A stretch of 11,257 nt of DNA. Source: Actinomycetes bacterium. GTDB taxonomy: Bacteria; Actinomycetota; Actinomycetes; Actinomycetales; Cellulomonadaceae. Numbering within the stretch: position 1 is the stretch's first letter; each line of letters starts with the position of its first letter. Shown in pieces: positions 1 through 6,763 of this stretch. The notes beneath the pieces were generated by a model. The model was not told the origin of the DNA. It saw only the letters and a program-made list of their open reading frames with translations, and made no database searches. The stretch is taken from positions 1-11,257 of the forward strand of contig JAEXEM010000272.1 in the NCBI GenBank assembly GCA_023401045.1, read 5' to 3'. The translations under genes and the position numbers were made by a program.

Positions 1-756
1 GGCGAGCAGCCGGGCGGTCCGACCGCGCCCGACGAGGTCGGCCACCGCCGCCGACGCCGGGCGGGCGACGACCTCGAGCGGGGCGGCCACCTGCTCGACG
101 TGCGCCCCGCGCGAGAGCACGACGACCCGGTCGGCCATGCGGACCGCCTCGTCGATGTCGTGCGTCACCATCATCACCGTCGTGCCGAGGTCGCGCTGCA
201 GCCGCGCGAACTCCTGCTGCAGCCGCGCACGACCGACGGGGTCGACGGCGCCGAACGGCTCGTCCATGAGGAGCACGGGCGGGTCCGTGGCGAGCGCACG
301 GGCCACACCGACCCGCTGACGCTCGCCGCCGGACAGCTCGTGCGGCCACCGACGGGCGTACCGCGCGGGGTCGAGGCCGACGAGCGAGAGCAGCTCCTCG
401 ACGCGGGCACGGGTGCGGCGACGGTCCCAGCCGAGCAGGCCGGGCACCGTGGCGACGTTCTGCGCGACGGTGCGGTGCGGGAAGAGCCCGACGTTCTGGA
501 TGACGTAGCCGATGCGCCGCCGCAGCGCGACCGGGTCGACGTCCGTCACGTCCTCCTCGCCGAGGAGGATCCGGCCCGACGTCGGCTCGACGAGCCGGTT
601 GGCCATCCGCAGGGTCGTCGACTTGCCGCAGCCGGACGGACCGACGAGCACGAGCACCTCGCCCTCGCGCACCGTGAGGGACAGGTCGTCGACCGCGGCC
701 ACGCCGCCGTACTCCTTGCGGACGGCGTCGAACCGGATCGCCACGTCGGTCGTCAC
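1..756 (-). CDS. Osmoprotectant (glycine betaine/choline type) ABC transporter ATPase, partial at left edge
   Basis: This is the cytoplasmic ATPase of a quaternary-amine importer (OpuCA/ProV type) that powers uptake of compatible solutes. The 252 visible codons contain Walker A GPSGCGKST (residues 39-47), the Q-loop in YVIQN (Q87), the family-typical LFPHRTVAQN, the signature LSGGERQR (141-148), Walker B with LLMDEPFGAVD (162-172) and the switch His in VTHDIDEA. The reading frame is open to base 1, so the C-terminus lies outside; no CBS domain is visible in this part. The start is GTG at 756, with no Shine-Dalgarno but a TAGCGT box 7 nt upstream, suggesting a leaderless mRNA. The gene diverges from the two permease genes and the binding-protein gene at 869-3424, its evident partners. 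The family call is firm; the exact solute is inferred. Confidence 0.93.
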   Translation of the reverse strand, partial: MTTDVAIRFDAVRKEYGGVAAVDDLSLTVREGEVLVLVGPSGCGKSTTLRMANRLVEPTSGRILLGEEDVTDVDPVALRRRIGYVIQNVGLFPHRTVAQNVATVPGLLGWDRRRTRARVEELLSLVGLDPARYARRWPHELSGGERQRVGVARALATDPPVLLMDEPFGAVDPVGRARLQQEFARLQRDLGTTVMMVTHDIDEAVRMADRVVVLSRGAHVEQVAAPLEVVARPASAAVADLVGRGRTARLLA

Positions 757-763
757 GGGCGCG

Positions 764-769
764 ACGCTA
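764..769 (-). promoter_or_regulatory. Putative -10 box (TAGCGT) of the transporter ATPase gene, leaderless
   Basis: On the minus strand TAGCGT fits the actinobacterial TAnnnT -10 pattern and ends 7 nt before the GTG at 756, so transcription would begin at or next to the start codon. No ribosome binding site is seen. I found no convincing -35. The 112-bp gap also holds the opposing promoter of the permease operon. Confidence 0.55.
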
Positions 770-856
770 GCGGTCGGGGCCGACACGTGCGCGCCGGGGA
801 CGCTCCCGTCGGGGGCCACCGTCGGCGCTCGACGCGCGGGTGTCGGTGGGTCTCAG

Positions 857-862
857 TAGGTT
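857..862 (+). promoter_or_regulatory. Putative -10 box (TAGGTT) of the permease/binding-protein operon, leaderless
   Basis: TAGGTT matches TAnnnT and is followed by six C residues and then the ATG at 869. The expected transcription start therefore falls on the start codon. No Shine-Dalgarno precedes the ATG. The geometry is nearly the same as that of the divergent ATPase gene on the other strand. Confidence 0.55.
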
Positions 863-868
863 CCCCCC

Positions 869-1582
869 ATGCCCGCCGGAACGCAGGCCACGGCCGCCAA
901 CCCGTGGTTCTCGTGGGAGTACCTCGAGCGCAACGGCGCCGACGTGCTCCGCTACACCGAGCAGCACGCCTCGCTCACCGTCCAGGCCGTGCTCGTCGCG
1001 CTCGTCGTGGCGCTGCCGCTCGCGACGCTCGCGCACCTGCGCCCGCGCCTCGCCGCCCCCGTCCTCGCGGGCGCCGGCGTGCTCTACACGGTGCCGTCGC
1101 TCGCGCTGTTCGCCGTGCTCGCCCCGTACACCGGCATCGGCCGCACGACGGTCCTCGTCGGTCTCGTCCTCTACGCGCTGCTCGTCCTCGTCCGCAACAT
1201 CCTCGTCGGCCTGCAGGGCGTCGACCCGGCGGTCCGGGACGCGGCACGGGGCATGGGGTACGGGCGCTGGCGGATGCTGCTCGGTGTCGAGCTGCCGCAG
1301 GCCGTGCCCGCGATCGTCACCGGCCTGCGGATCGCCACCGTCAGCACCGTCGCGCTCGTCACGGTGGGCGTCGTCGTCGGGTACGGCGGGCTGGGCCAGC
1401 TGATGTTCCGCGGCTTCCGCAGCGACTACAACGCCGAGATCGCGACGGCCACCGCGCTCTGCCTGCTGCTCGCGCTCGTCGCCGACCTCCTGCTCGTCAT
1501 GCTCGGCCGCCTCCTCACGCCGTGGCGGCGCGGGTCCCGGGCAGCTCCCGCGACGGCCGAGGCGGCGCCGTGGACATCCTGA
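869..1582 (+). CDS. Osmoprotectant ABC transporter permease (OpuCB/ProW type), first subunit
   Basis: This 237-residue integral membrane protein is one half of the translocation channel of the glycine betaine-type importer. It is hydrophobic with about five to six predicted membrane spans, starting after the NGADVLRYTEQHASLTVQA segment. It carries the cytoplasmic EAA-type loop DAARGMGYGRWRMLLGVELP (about residues 125-144), which docks on the ATPase. The stretch VPSLALFAVL and the loop pattern are typical of BPD_transp_1 permeases of the quaternary-amine group. Start ATG 869 follows a TAGGTT box without a Shine-Dalgarno. Its last 13 bases overlap the next permease gene, which implies translational coupling. 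It could take any betaine, choline or carnitine-like solute; the sequence does not decide this. Confidence 0.92.
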   Translation: MPAGTQATAANPWFSWEYLERNGADVLRYTEQHASLTVQAVLVALVVALPLATLAHLRPRLAAPVLAGAGVLYTVPSLALFAVLAPYTGIGRTTVLVGLVLYALLVLVRNILVGLQGVDPAVRDAARGMGYGRWRMLLGVELPQAVPAIVTGLRIATVSTVALVTVGVVVGYGGLGQLMFRGFRSDYNAEIATATALCLLLALVADLLLVMLGRLLTPWRRGSRAAPATAEAAPWTS

Positions 1583-2349
1583 CCGAGGCCTTCCGGTGGC
1601 TCAACGACCCCCTCAACTGGACCGGCCGGCAGGGCGTGCTGGCGCTCACCGGGACGCACCTGGCGATCTCCGCGGCCGCGGTCGCGCTCGCGCTCGTCGT
1701 CGCCCTGCCGCTCGGGCTGTGGCTCGGGCACCGCGGGCGCGGCGCGACGCTCGGCGTCGTCGTCGCCAACACGACACGTGCGCTGCCGACGCTCGCGCTC
1801 CTCACCCTGCTCGCCGCGGCCGGGCGGTTCGGCAACGACGCGACCGCCCTCGCGTGCGCGGTCTTCGCCGTGCCGCCGGTCCTCGCGAACGCCGTGACCG
1901 GCGTGCGGGACGTCGACCCGGACGTGCGGGACGCCGCACGCGGCGTCGGCATGTCGTCGACGCGGGTGCTGTGGACGGTCGAGGTGCCCCTCGCGCTGCC
2001 GTTGCTCGCGGCGGGCGTGCGCACCGGGACGGTCCAGGTGCTCGCGACGGTGCCGCTGGCCGCGCTCGTCGGTGGCACGAGCCTCGGCACGATCGTCGTC
2101 ACCGGGTTCGGCACGCAGCGCTACGGCCAGGCGCTCGCCGGTGGCGTCCTCGTCGCCGCGCTGTGCCTGCTCGTCGAGGGGCTGCTCGCCCTCGCCGAGC
2201 GCGCGGTGACGCCGCGGGGCCTGCGCGACCGGCGTCGCACCGTCACCCTCGACGAGGGTGCTGACCTGCCCGTCCGCGGCCGGCGCACGGGCGTTCCGGT
2301 TGCCGCCGGACGCCTCACCGGGTCGAATGGGTCCGCGCCACCTCCCTGA
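1570..2349 (+). CDS. Osmoprotectant ABC transporter permease (OpuCD type), second subunit
   Basis: This 259-residue permease is paralogous to the one encoded just upstream, and the two probably form a heterodimer. After a short N-terminal segment (VDILTEAFRWLNDPLNW) it has several hydrophobic spans. Its EAA-type loop, DAARGVGMSSTRVLWTVEVP, closely parallels that of its partner. The C-terminal tail of about 50 residues is hydrophilic and basic, without recognised motifs. I chose GTG at 1570 because GAGG at 1559-1562 sits 7 nt upstream and because homologous permeases begin with this segment. The frame stays open far to the left, but that part is antisense to the ATPase gene and not real coding. 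The gene overlaps the previous one by 13 bp and is 61 bp from the binding-protein gene. Confidence 0.9.
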   Translation: MDILTEAFRWLNDPLNWTGRQGVLALTGTHLAISAAAVALALVVALPLGLWLGHRGRGATLGVVVANTTRALPTLALLTLLAAAGRFGNDATALACAVFAVPPVLANAVTGVRDVDPDVRDAARGVGMSSTRVLWTVEVPLALPLLAAGVRTGTVQVLATVPLAALVGGTSLGTIVVTGFGTQRYGQALAGGVLVAALCLLVEGLLALAERAVTPRGLRDRRRTVTLDEGADLPVRGRRTGVPVAAGRLTGSNGSAPPP

Positions 2350-2410
2350 CCCGTGGGCGGCCGGACGCGCCGCACCCCACCCGGCCCCCGCCCCTGACAG
2401 GAGACACGCC

Positions 2411-3424
2411 ATGCGCACCACCCGCCGCCACCTCGCCCTCGGTGCCGTCGCCACCGGGCTCGTGCTCGTGCTCGCCGGCTGCGGTGACCCCGGCTCGGGC
2501 GGCGGCCAGGAGGAGCCGTCCGCCTCCGGCACCTCCGGCCTGCCGGTGTGCGACCCGGTGGCCGGGGAGACGCTCGTCGTGCTCGACGACGACAAGGGCC
2601 TGCAGAACGCCGACAACATCATCCCCGCCATCAACGCCGACGTCGCGGCCGCGCACCCCGAGGTCGTCACGCTCCTCGACAGCGTCTCGGACGCGCTCGA
2701 CACCGACCGGCTCATCGAGCTCAACAAGGCCGTCGACGTCGACCGTCGCACGTCGAGCGAGGTCGCCACGGAGTTCGTCGAGGACGAGGGGCTGGCCGCC
2801 GACGACCCGAGCGCGGGCGCCGGGACGTCGCTCACCGTCGGGGCGGCGAACTTCTCCGAGAGCATCACGCTCGCCGAGATCTACGCCCAGGTGCTGCGCT
2901 CGGCAGGGTTCGACGCGCAGGCGCAGACGATCGGCTCCCGCGAGACGTACCTGCCTGCCCTGCAGTCCGGCGCGGTCGCGGTGGTGCCCGAGTACGCCGC
3001 GACGCTCGCGACCTTCCTCAACGGCCAGGTCAACGGCGCCGACGCGGCCCCGGTCGCGTCGAGCGACGTCGAGGAGACGGTCGCCGCACTCACCACGCTC
3101 GCGGGCCAGAGCGGCCTCGTCGTCGGGACGGCGTCCGACGCGCAGGACCAGAACGCCTTCGCGGTGACGGCGGAGTTCGCCGAGGAGCACGACGTCGAGT
3201 CGCTGAGCGACCTCGCCGAGACCTGCGGCGGGATCGTCCTCGCCGGTCCCCCGGAGTGCCCCGAGCGCCCGTTCTGCCAGATCGGCCTCGAGGAGACGTA
3301 CGGGCTCGAGATCAGCGACTTCAAGTCCTACGACTTCGCGCTCATCGGCGAGGCCGTGCGACAGGGAGACGCGACCCTCGGCCTCGTCACGTCCTCCGAC
3401 GGCTCGCTCGCAGCCGGCGACTGA
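2411..3424 (+). CDS. Osmoprotectant-binding lipoprotein with circularly permuted OpuAC-type domain
   Basis: This is the extracytoplasmic solute receptor of the importer (337 residues). A lipoprotein signal peptide ends in LVLAGC, with Cys24 as the lipidation site, followed by a Gly/Ser/Glu-rich tether. Residues about 50-128 (LVVLDDDKG, NADNIIPA, LIELNKAV) resemble the usual C-terminal end of this family. Residues about 141-332 (LTVGAANFSESITLAEIYAQ, the PEYAATL segment at 193-199, SYDFALIGEAV) resemble the usual N-terminal and middle parts. The domain order is thus permuted. Tyr180 and Tyr195 are candidate aromatic-cage residues for a quaternary ammonium head group. Cys47, 272, 283 and 289 could form disulfides. 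The start ATG 2411 has AGGAG at 2399-2403, 7 nt away; an earlier in-frame start at 2258 lies inside the permease gene. It is the last gene of the operon. Confidence 0.9.
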   Translation: MRTTRRHLALGAVATGLVLVLAGCGDPGSGGGQEEPSASGTSGLPVCDPVAGETLVVLDDDKGLQNADNIIPAINADVAAAHPEVVTLLDSVSDALDTDRLIELNKAVDVDRRTSSEVATEFVEDEGLAADDPSAGAGTSLTVGAANFSESITLAEIYAQVLRSAGFDAQAQTIGSRETYLPALQSGAVAVVPEYAATLATFLNGQVNGADAAPVASSDVEETVAALTTLAGQSGLVVGTASDAQDQNAFAVTAEFAEEHDVESLSDLAETCGGIVLAGPPECPERPFCQIGLEETYGLEISDFKSYDFALIGEAVRQGDATLGLVTSSDGSLAAGD

Positions 3425-3528
3425 CCCCGGGCACCGCGCGACCGGTCCCGCCCGACGGCGTGGACGGCCAGCGTGGCCGACCATCGCCGCCGAGCGGCAT
3501 GGGCGAGCAGCGTGGACGACGGACCGGC

Positions 3529-5025
3529 TCAGCGCCCGGCGGCCTCGAGCAGCCGCAGCCAGACCTCGCTCACCGTCGGGTAGGCAGGCACGGCGTGCCA
3601 GAGCCGTGAGAGCGGCACCTCCCCGACGACCGCGATCGTCGCGGCGTGGAGCATGTCCGCGACGTCAGGCCCGACGAACGTCGCACCGACGACGACGTCG
3701 CGGGCCGCGTCGACGACGAGTTGCGCCCTGCCCTCGTACCCGGGGTCCGTCACCGACGCACCCGCGACCTGCCCCATGTCGTAGCCGACGACCTCGACGT
3801 CGAGCCCCTCCCGCCGGGCGACCTCCTCGGTCCGCCCGACCCAGGCGACCTGCGGCCGCGTGAACACGACCTGCGGCACGGCGACGACGTCGGCGGTCGC
3901 GCGGTAGCGGCTCCACGGCGTGGCGGCGACCTCGCCGGCGCGGGACAGGCCGCGCGGCACGCCCGGCCCGGCCGCCTCGCCCTCGGGGCGCGGGTCGAAC
4001 CTCGCGGCGATGACGTCCCCGACGACCCGGGCGTCGTACTTGCCCTGGTGGGTCGTCGCGGTCCGCCCCGTGACGTCGCCGGCCGCGAACAACCACCCGC
4101 CGTCGACCCCGACGACCTGGAGGCGGTCGTCCACCTCGAGCCGGTCACCGGGAGCGAGGCCGACCGTCTCGAGCCCGAGGTCCTGCGTCGCCGGGCGGCG
4201 CCCGGTCGCCGCGAGCACCTCGTCGACGGTGAGCCGCTCGGGGGCGACCTCGGTGGTGCGCCCCTCGGGTGCCGCGTGGGCGACGACGAGGTGCACGCCG
4301 TCGTCGTCACGGGCGGCGTCGGTCACCGACGCGCCGAGCGCGACGCGGACGCCGCGCCCGACGAGAGCCCGAGCCACCGCCTCCGCCGCGAACGGCTCGG
4401 CGTGCGGGAGCAGGCGGTCGCCGCGCACGAGCACCGTCACCTCGCTGCCGAGGTCCGCGAACGCCGTCGCCATCTCGACGGCGACGACACCCCCGCCGAC
4501 GACCGCCAGCCTGCGCGGCACGTGCTGCGCGGACGTCGCCTCCCGGCTCGTCCACGGCCGGACGTCGCGCAGCACCGGCGGGACCACCGCGACCGAGCCG
4601 GTCGCGACGACGACCGCGTGCCGCGCCCGCACCTCGACCTCGCCGTCGTCGGTCGCGACGCAGAGCGTGCGCGGAACGCTGAGCCGTGCGTGACCGCGCA
4701 GCAGCCCGAGGCCGGCGCCGTCGAGCCAGGCGACCTGGCCCGCGTCGTCCCAGTGCGACGCGACGTCGTCGCGACGCGCGAGGACGGCTGCGACGTCGAG
4801 CGGACCGGCGGTCACCCCGGGCACGGCCCGGGCGGCCGCGAGCACGTCACCGGGCCGCAGCAGCGCCTTCGACGGCATGCACGCCCAGTAGGAGCACTCA
4901 CCGCCGACGAGACCGGAGTCGACGACGGCGACGTCGAGACCGGTGCGCGCGGCCCGGTCGGCGACGTTCTCCCCCACTGCTCCCGCCCCGACGACCACGA
5001 CGTCGAGCTCACGCACCGTTGCCAT
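3529..5025 (-). CDS. FAD/NAD(P)-dependent pyridine nucleotide-disulfide oxidoreductase (class I, dihydrolipoamide dehydrogenase-like)
   Basis: This 498-residue flavoprotein probably transfers electrons from NAD(P)H to an unknown acceptor in the cytoplasm. An N-terminal FAD-binding Rossmann motif GAGAVG (13-18) is followed by the redox pair Cys44 and Cys49 in GGECSYWACMPSK. A second nucleotide-binding motif sits in LAVVGGGVVAVEMA, ATGRRP marks the FAD/NAD interface, and FAAGDVTG is the second FAD-contact motif. A C-terminal dimerisation domain closes the protein. Where lipoamide dehydrogenases have catalytic His in HPTxxE, this protein has Tyr482 (AYPTVSE, Glu487), so a true dihydrolipoamide dehydrogenase is unlikely. 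ATG 5025 is preferred, since GGAGG lies 4 nt upstream; GTG 5043 in the same frame is the alternative. The gene stands alone, convergent with the transporter operon across 104 bp. Confidence 0.9.
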   Translation of the reverse strand: MATVRELDVVVVGAGAVGENVADRAARTGLDVAVVDSGLVGGECSYWACMPSKALLRPGDVLAAARAVPGVTAGPLDVAAVLARRDDVASHWDDAGQVAWLDGAGLGLLRGHARLSVPRTLCVATDDGEVEVRARHAVVVATGSVAVVPPVLRDVRPWTSREATSAQHVPRRLAVVGGGVVAVEMATAFADLGSEVTVLVRGDRLLPHAEPFAAEAVARALVGRGVRVALGASVTDAARDDDGVHLVVAHAAPEGRTTEVAPERLTVDEVLAATGRRPATQDLGLETVGLAPGDRLEVDDRLQVVGVDGGWLFAAGDVTGRTATTHQGKYDARVVGDVIAARFDPRPEGEAAGPGVPRGLSRAGEVAATPWSRYRATADVVAVPQVVFTRPQVAWVGRTEEVARREGLDVEVVGYDMGQVAGASVTDPGYEGRAQLVVDAARDVVVGATFVGPDVADMLHAATIAVVGEVPLSRLWHAVPAYPTVSEVWLRLLEAAGR

Positions 5026-5123
5026 CACGCCTCCGTCCGTCACCGGGCCCCCATCGTGGCCCGCGGCCGACGACGGCGCTCGGTGAGCGGGCAGGGCCGC
5101 GGACGGGACGCGCGCCGGTACGA

Positions 5124-5165
5124 CGAAGGCCCCCGACCGGCATGTCTGCTGGTCGGAGGCCTTCG
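5124..5165 (-). terminator. Factor-independent terminator after tRNA-Lys
   Basis: Two 15-nt arms, 5124-5138 and 5151-5165, are complementary except for one mismatch, around a 12-nt loop. The hairpin begins 2 nt beyond the tRNA CCA end. On the minus strand it is followed by only a weakly T-rich stretch (TCGTCGT), as is common in high-GC genomes. Confidence 0.8.
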
Positions 5166-5167
5166 GC

Positions 5168-5243
<76 letters not shown>

Positions 5244-5254
5244 GCGGCTGGATG

Positions 5255-5260
5255 AGATTA
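5255..5260 (-). promoter_or_regulatory. Putative -10 box (TAATCT) of tRNA-Lys
   Basis: TAATCT on the minus strand lies 11 nt upstream of the mature tRNA 5' end, giving a leader of only about 4-5 nt. It is one of the few A/T-rich spots in this region. A TTCGCT at 19 nt spacing is a weak -35 candidate. Confidence 0.5.
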
Positions 5261-5321
5261 GCAGGACGCGGGGGGTGGGAGCGAACCGGCAACCCCTCCA
5301 CGGCGCCGTCTGTGACCACCC

Positions 5322-5597
5322 TCACGGTCGAGAGGCGTCGTCCTCCGGGTCCGCCCACCACTCCTGCTCGGGCAGACCCTCGGCAGCCATGATCTCCGCC
5401 GACGTCTCACGCGTGGGGGCGAGCAGGTCGACGAGCAGCGTGAGGGGGACGTGCTCGGCGAGCAGCTCCTGCGTGTGCTGCGCCGCGCCCGCGGAGACCG
5501 CGTCGGCGCTCACCTCGTCGAGGGGCTTCTCGATACGCACGGCCTCGAGGAGCGCACGCTCCTCGGAGCCGTCCGTGCCGCCCGGCAGCTCGTCCAT
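5322..5597 (-). CDS. Small acidic hypothetical protein
   Basis: I do not recognise this protein of 91 residues. It is rich in Glu and Asp. A probably helical middle part contains VSADAVSAGAAQHTQELLAE and PLTLLVDLLAP, and the C-terminus has an EQEWWADPEDD stretch. There is no signal peptide, membrane span or Cys, so it is likely cytoplasmic. The frame is open to GTG 5687 (121 residues). However, the extra codons use A or T in the third position unusually often (TTG, CCA, CGT, GAT, CAT, GGA) and encode an Arg/Pro-rich string, so I prefer ATG 5597, preceded by a weak GGGA. The gene follows the GroES-like gene on the same strand and may be cotranscribed with it. The frame is probably real, since codon use is typical after 5597; the start is uncertain. 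Confidence 0.65.
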   Translation of the reverse strand: MDELPGGTDGSEERALLEAVRIEKPLDEVSADAVSAGAAQHTQELLAEHVPLTLLVDLLAPTRETSAEIMAAEGLPEQEWWADPEDDASRP

Positions 5598-5708
5598 CTC
5601 GTCCCGTCCCGTCTCGCGCCTGCCCTCATGATCGGCCACCGAGGGGCGCCGACGACGTGGCAAGGGTGTGCCGGTCTCCTCGATCACGAAACTTTCACAT
5701 GCGGGGCG

Positions 5709-6053
5709 TCAGAGGTACAGCCCCGTCCCCTCACCGGCCGCACGCGGGTCGGCGACGCCGTGGACGTCCTTCTCGCGGAGCAGCAGGTACGTCCGGCCCG
5801 TCAGCTCGACCTCGGCACGGTCCTCGGGATCGAACAGGACACGGTCCCCGACCTCGAGCTGGCGCACGTGCTGCCCGACGGCGACGACGTTCGCCCAGGC
5901 CAGCCGCTTGCCCATGGCAGCGGTCGGTGGGATGAGGATCCCGGTGCCGGTGCGCCGCTCGGCGGCGTCGGAGTCGAGCTCGACGAGCAGGCGGTCGTTG
6001 AGCATGCGCAGGGGCAGGTCGCCCGCGCGGGGGGTCTCGCTCGGTGCACTCAC
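5709..6053 (-). CDS. Stand-alone GroES-like (Cpn10 family) protein
   Basis: This 114-residue protein has the GroES fold signature. MLNDRLLVELDS (17-28) opens the fold. A mobile-loop-like GTGILIPP (36-43) carries the hydrophobic triplet Ile-Leu-Ile used by GroES to dock on GroEL. VVAVGQ (56-61), GDRVLFDPED and a C-terminal YLLLREKDVHGV complete it. It is slightly longer than classical GroES (about 97 residues), with extra residues at both ends, and no groEL gene is adjacent. It may be a divergent co-chaperonin paralogue rather than the housekeeping one. The GTG start at 6053 has no Shine-Dalgarno but has TAGCGT 7 nt upstream, arguing for leaderless translation. It diverges from the bcp gene. 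Confidence 0.85.
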   Translation of the reverse strand: MSAPSETPRAGDLPLRMLNDRLLVELDSDAAERRTGTGILIPPTAAMGKRLAWANVVAVGQHVRQLEVGDRVLFDPEDRAEVELTGRTYLLLREKDVHGVADPRAAGEGTGLYL

Positions 6054-6060
6054 GCCGCCG

Positions 6061-6066
6061 ACGCTA
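6061..6066 (-). promoter_or_regulatory. Putative -10 box (TAGCGT) of the GroES-like gene, leaderless
   Basis: TAGCGT on the minus strand ends 7 nt before GTG 6053, with the same hexamer and spacing as at the transporter ATPase gene. The predicted transcript would start at or beside the start codon. Confidence 0.5.
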
Positions 6067-6079
6067 CCCCGGCTCGACG

Positions 6080-6085
6080 TAGGCT
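6080..6085 (+). promoter_or_regulatory. Putative -10 box (TAGGCT) of the bcp gene
   Basis: TAGGCT fits TAnnnT. Transcription would begin near 6092, leaving a leader of about 25 nt that carries the AGGAG ribosome binding site (6108-6112). It lies 13 bp from the opposing -10 box of the GroES-like gene. Confidence 0.45.
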
Positions 6086-6117
6086 GACGTCCCCGCCCCC
6101 GACCCGCAGGAGTGACC

Positions 6118-6585
6118 GTGCCCCGTCTCGTCGTCGGCGACACCGCGCCCGACTTCACGCTGCCCAGCACGACCGGTGACGACGTGTCGCTGAGCGAGCT
6201 GCGCGGCCGGTCCGTCGTCGTCTACTTCTACCCCGCGGCGGGCACGCCGGGGTGCACGAAGCAGGCGTGCGACTTCCGCGACTCCCTGGCCTCCCTCACG
6301 GGCGCCGGGTACACGGTCGTCGGCGTCTCGCCGGACCCGGTCGACAAGCTCGCGCGCTTCGCGCAGGACGAGGCGCTCACCTTCCCGCTGCTGTCCGACC
6401 CCGAGCACGAGGTGCTCGAGGCGTGGGGCGCGTGGGGCGAGAAGACGAACTACGGCCGCACGTACACCGGTGTCATCCGCTCGACCGTCGTCGTCGACCC
6501 CGAGGGTGTCGTCACGCTCGCGCAGTACAACGTCAAGGCGACCGGGCACGTCGCCAAGCTGCGCCGGGACCTCGGCATCGACTGA
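6118..6585 (+). CDS. bcp: Thioredoxin-dependent thiol peroxidase (Bcp/PrxQ peroxiredoxin)
   Basis: This 155-residue cytoplasmic peroxiredoxin reduces hydrogen peroxide and organic hydroperoxides with electrons from thioredoxin. GDTAPDFTLP opens the AhpC/TSA fold. The active site YPAAGTPGCTKQACDFRD holds the peroxidatic Cys46, with Thr43 in the Pro/Thr/Cys triad, and the resolving Cys51 five residues later, the atypical 2-Cys arrangement of Bcp. Further family features are SPDPVDKLARF, the PLLSDPEHEV segment and GVIRSTVVVDPEG. The length is normal. GTG 6118 is chosen because AGGAG at 6108-6112 sits 5 nt upstream; GTG 6112 overlaps that site. A thioredoxin is encoded at 10008-10373, but there is no operon link. 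Confidence 0.94.
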   Translation: MPRLVVGDTAPDFTLPSTTGDDVSLSELRGRSVVVYFYPAAGTPGCTKQACDFRDSLASLTGAGYTVVGVSPDPVDKLARFAQDEALTFPLLSDPEHEVLEAWGAWGEKTNYGRTYTGVIRSTVVVDPEGVVTLAQYNVKATGHVAKLRRDLGID

Positions 6586-6635
6586 CGGTCCCCGTCGCCC
6601 GCCACCCGCCGCGCGTGCCACACTCGGGCACGCAC

Positions 6636-6718
6636 GCGGGAGTGGTGAAACGGCAGCCACGCCAGGTTTAGGTCCTGGTGCCCGCAAGGGCGTGCGGGTT
6701 CGAGTCCCGCCTCCCGCA
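6636..6718 (+). tRNA. tRNA-Leu (anticodon TAG)
   Basis: This is an 83-nt class II tRNA. The acceptor arms GCGGGAG and CTCCCGC pair perfectly, with discriminator A at 6718. The anticodon stem CCAGG/CCTGG encloses TTTAGGT, giving anticodon TAG for CUA and other CUN codons. A variable arm (TGCCCGCAAGGGCGT) and the T arm with GGTTCGAGTCC follow. No CCA is encoded, unlike the nearby tRNA-Lys, so the end must be added enzymatically. Confidence 0.96.
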
Positions 6719-6727
6719 CGACGACGA

Positions 6728-6749
6728 GGCCGGGCCCGCCGGCCCGGCC
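6728..6749. terminator. GC hairpin between convergent tRNA-Leu and GH81 genes
   Basis: A perfect 9-bp inverted repeat (GGCCGGGCC/GGCCCGGCC) with a CGCC loop lies 10 nt after tRNA-Leu and 15 nt after the glucanase stop codon. It can serve both strands as a bidirectional terminator. It has no T-run on either side. Confidence 0.65.
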
Positions 6750-6763
6750 CCGTCGCGTCGGGC

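Noticed and set aside
100..1569. A 749-codon plus-strand frame from 100 joined to the second permease
   Set aside because: Before 1570 it is antisense to the ATPase gene and out of frame with the first permease gene. The translation is Arg/Pro/His-rich, and permease homology begins only at 1570.
3466..3478. Small hairpin GGCCA-GCG-TGGCC between the convergent transporter and flavoprotein genes
   Set aside because: It has only 5 bp and a 3-nt loop without a T-run, so it is too weak to call a terminator. Otherwise the gap 3425-3528 shows only loosely repeated AGCGTGG words.
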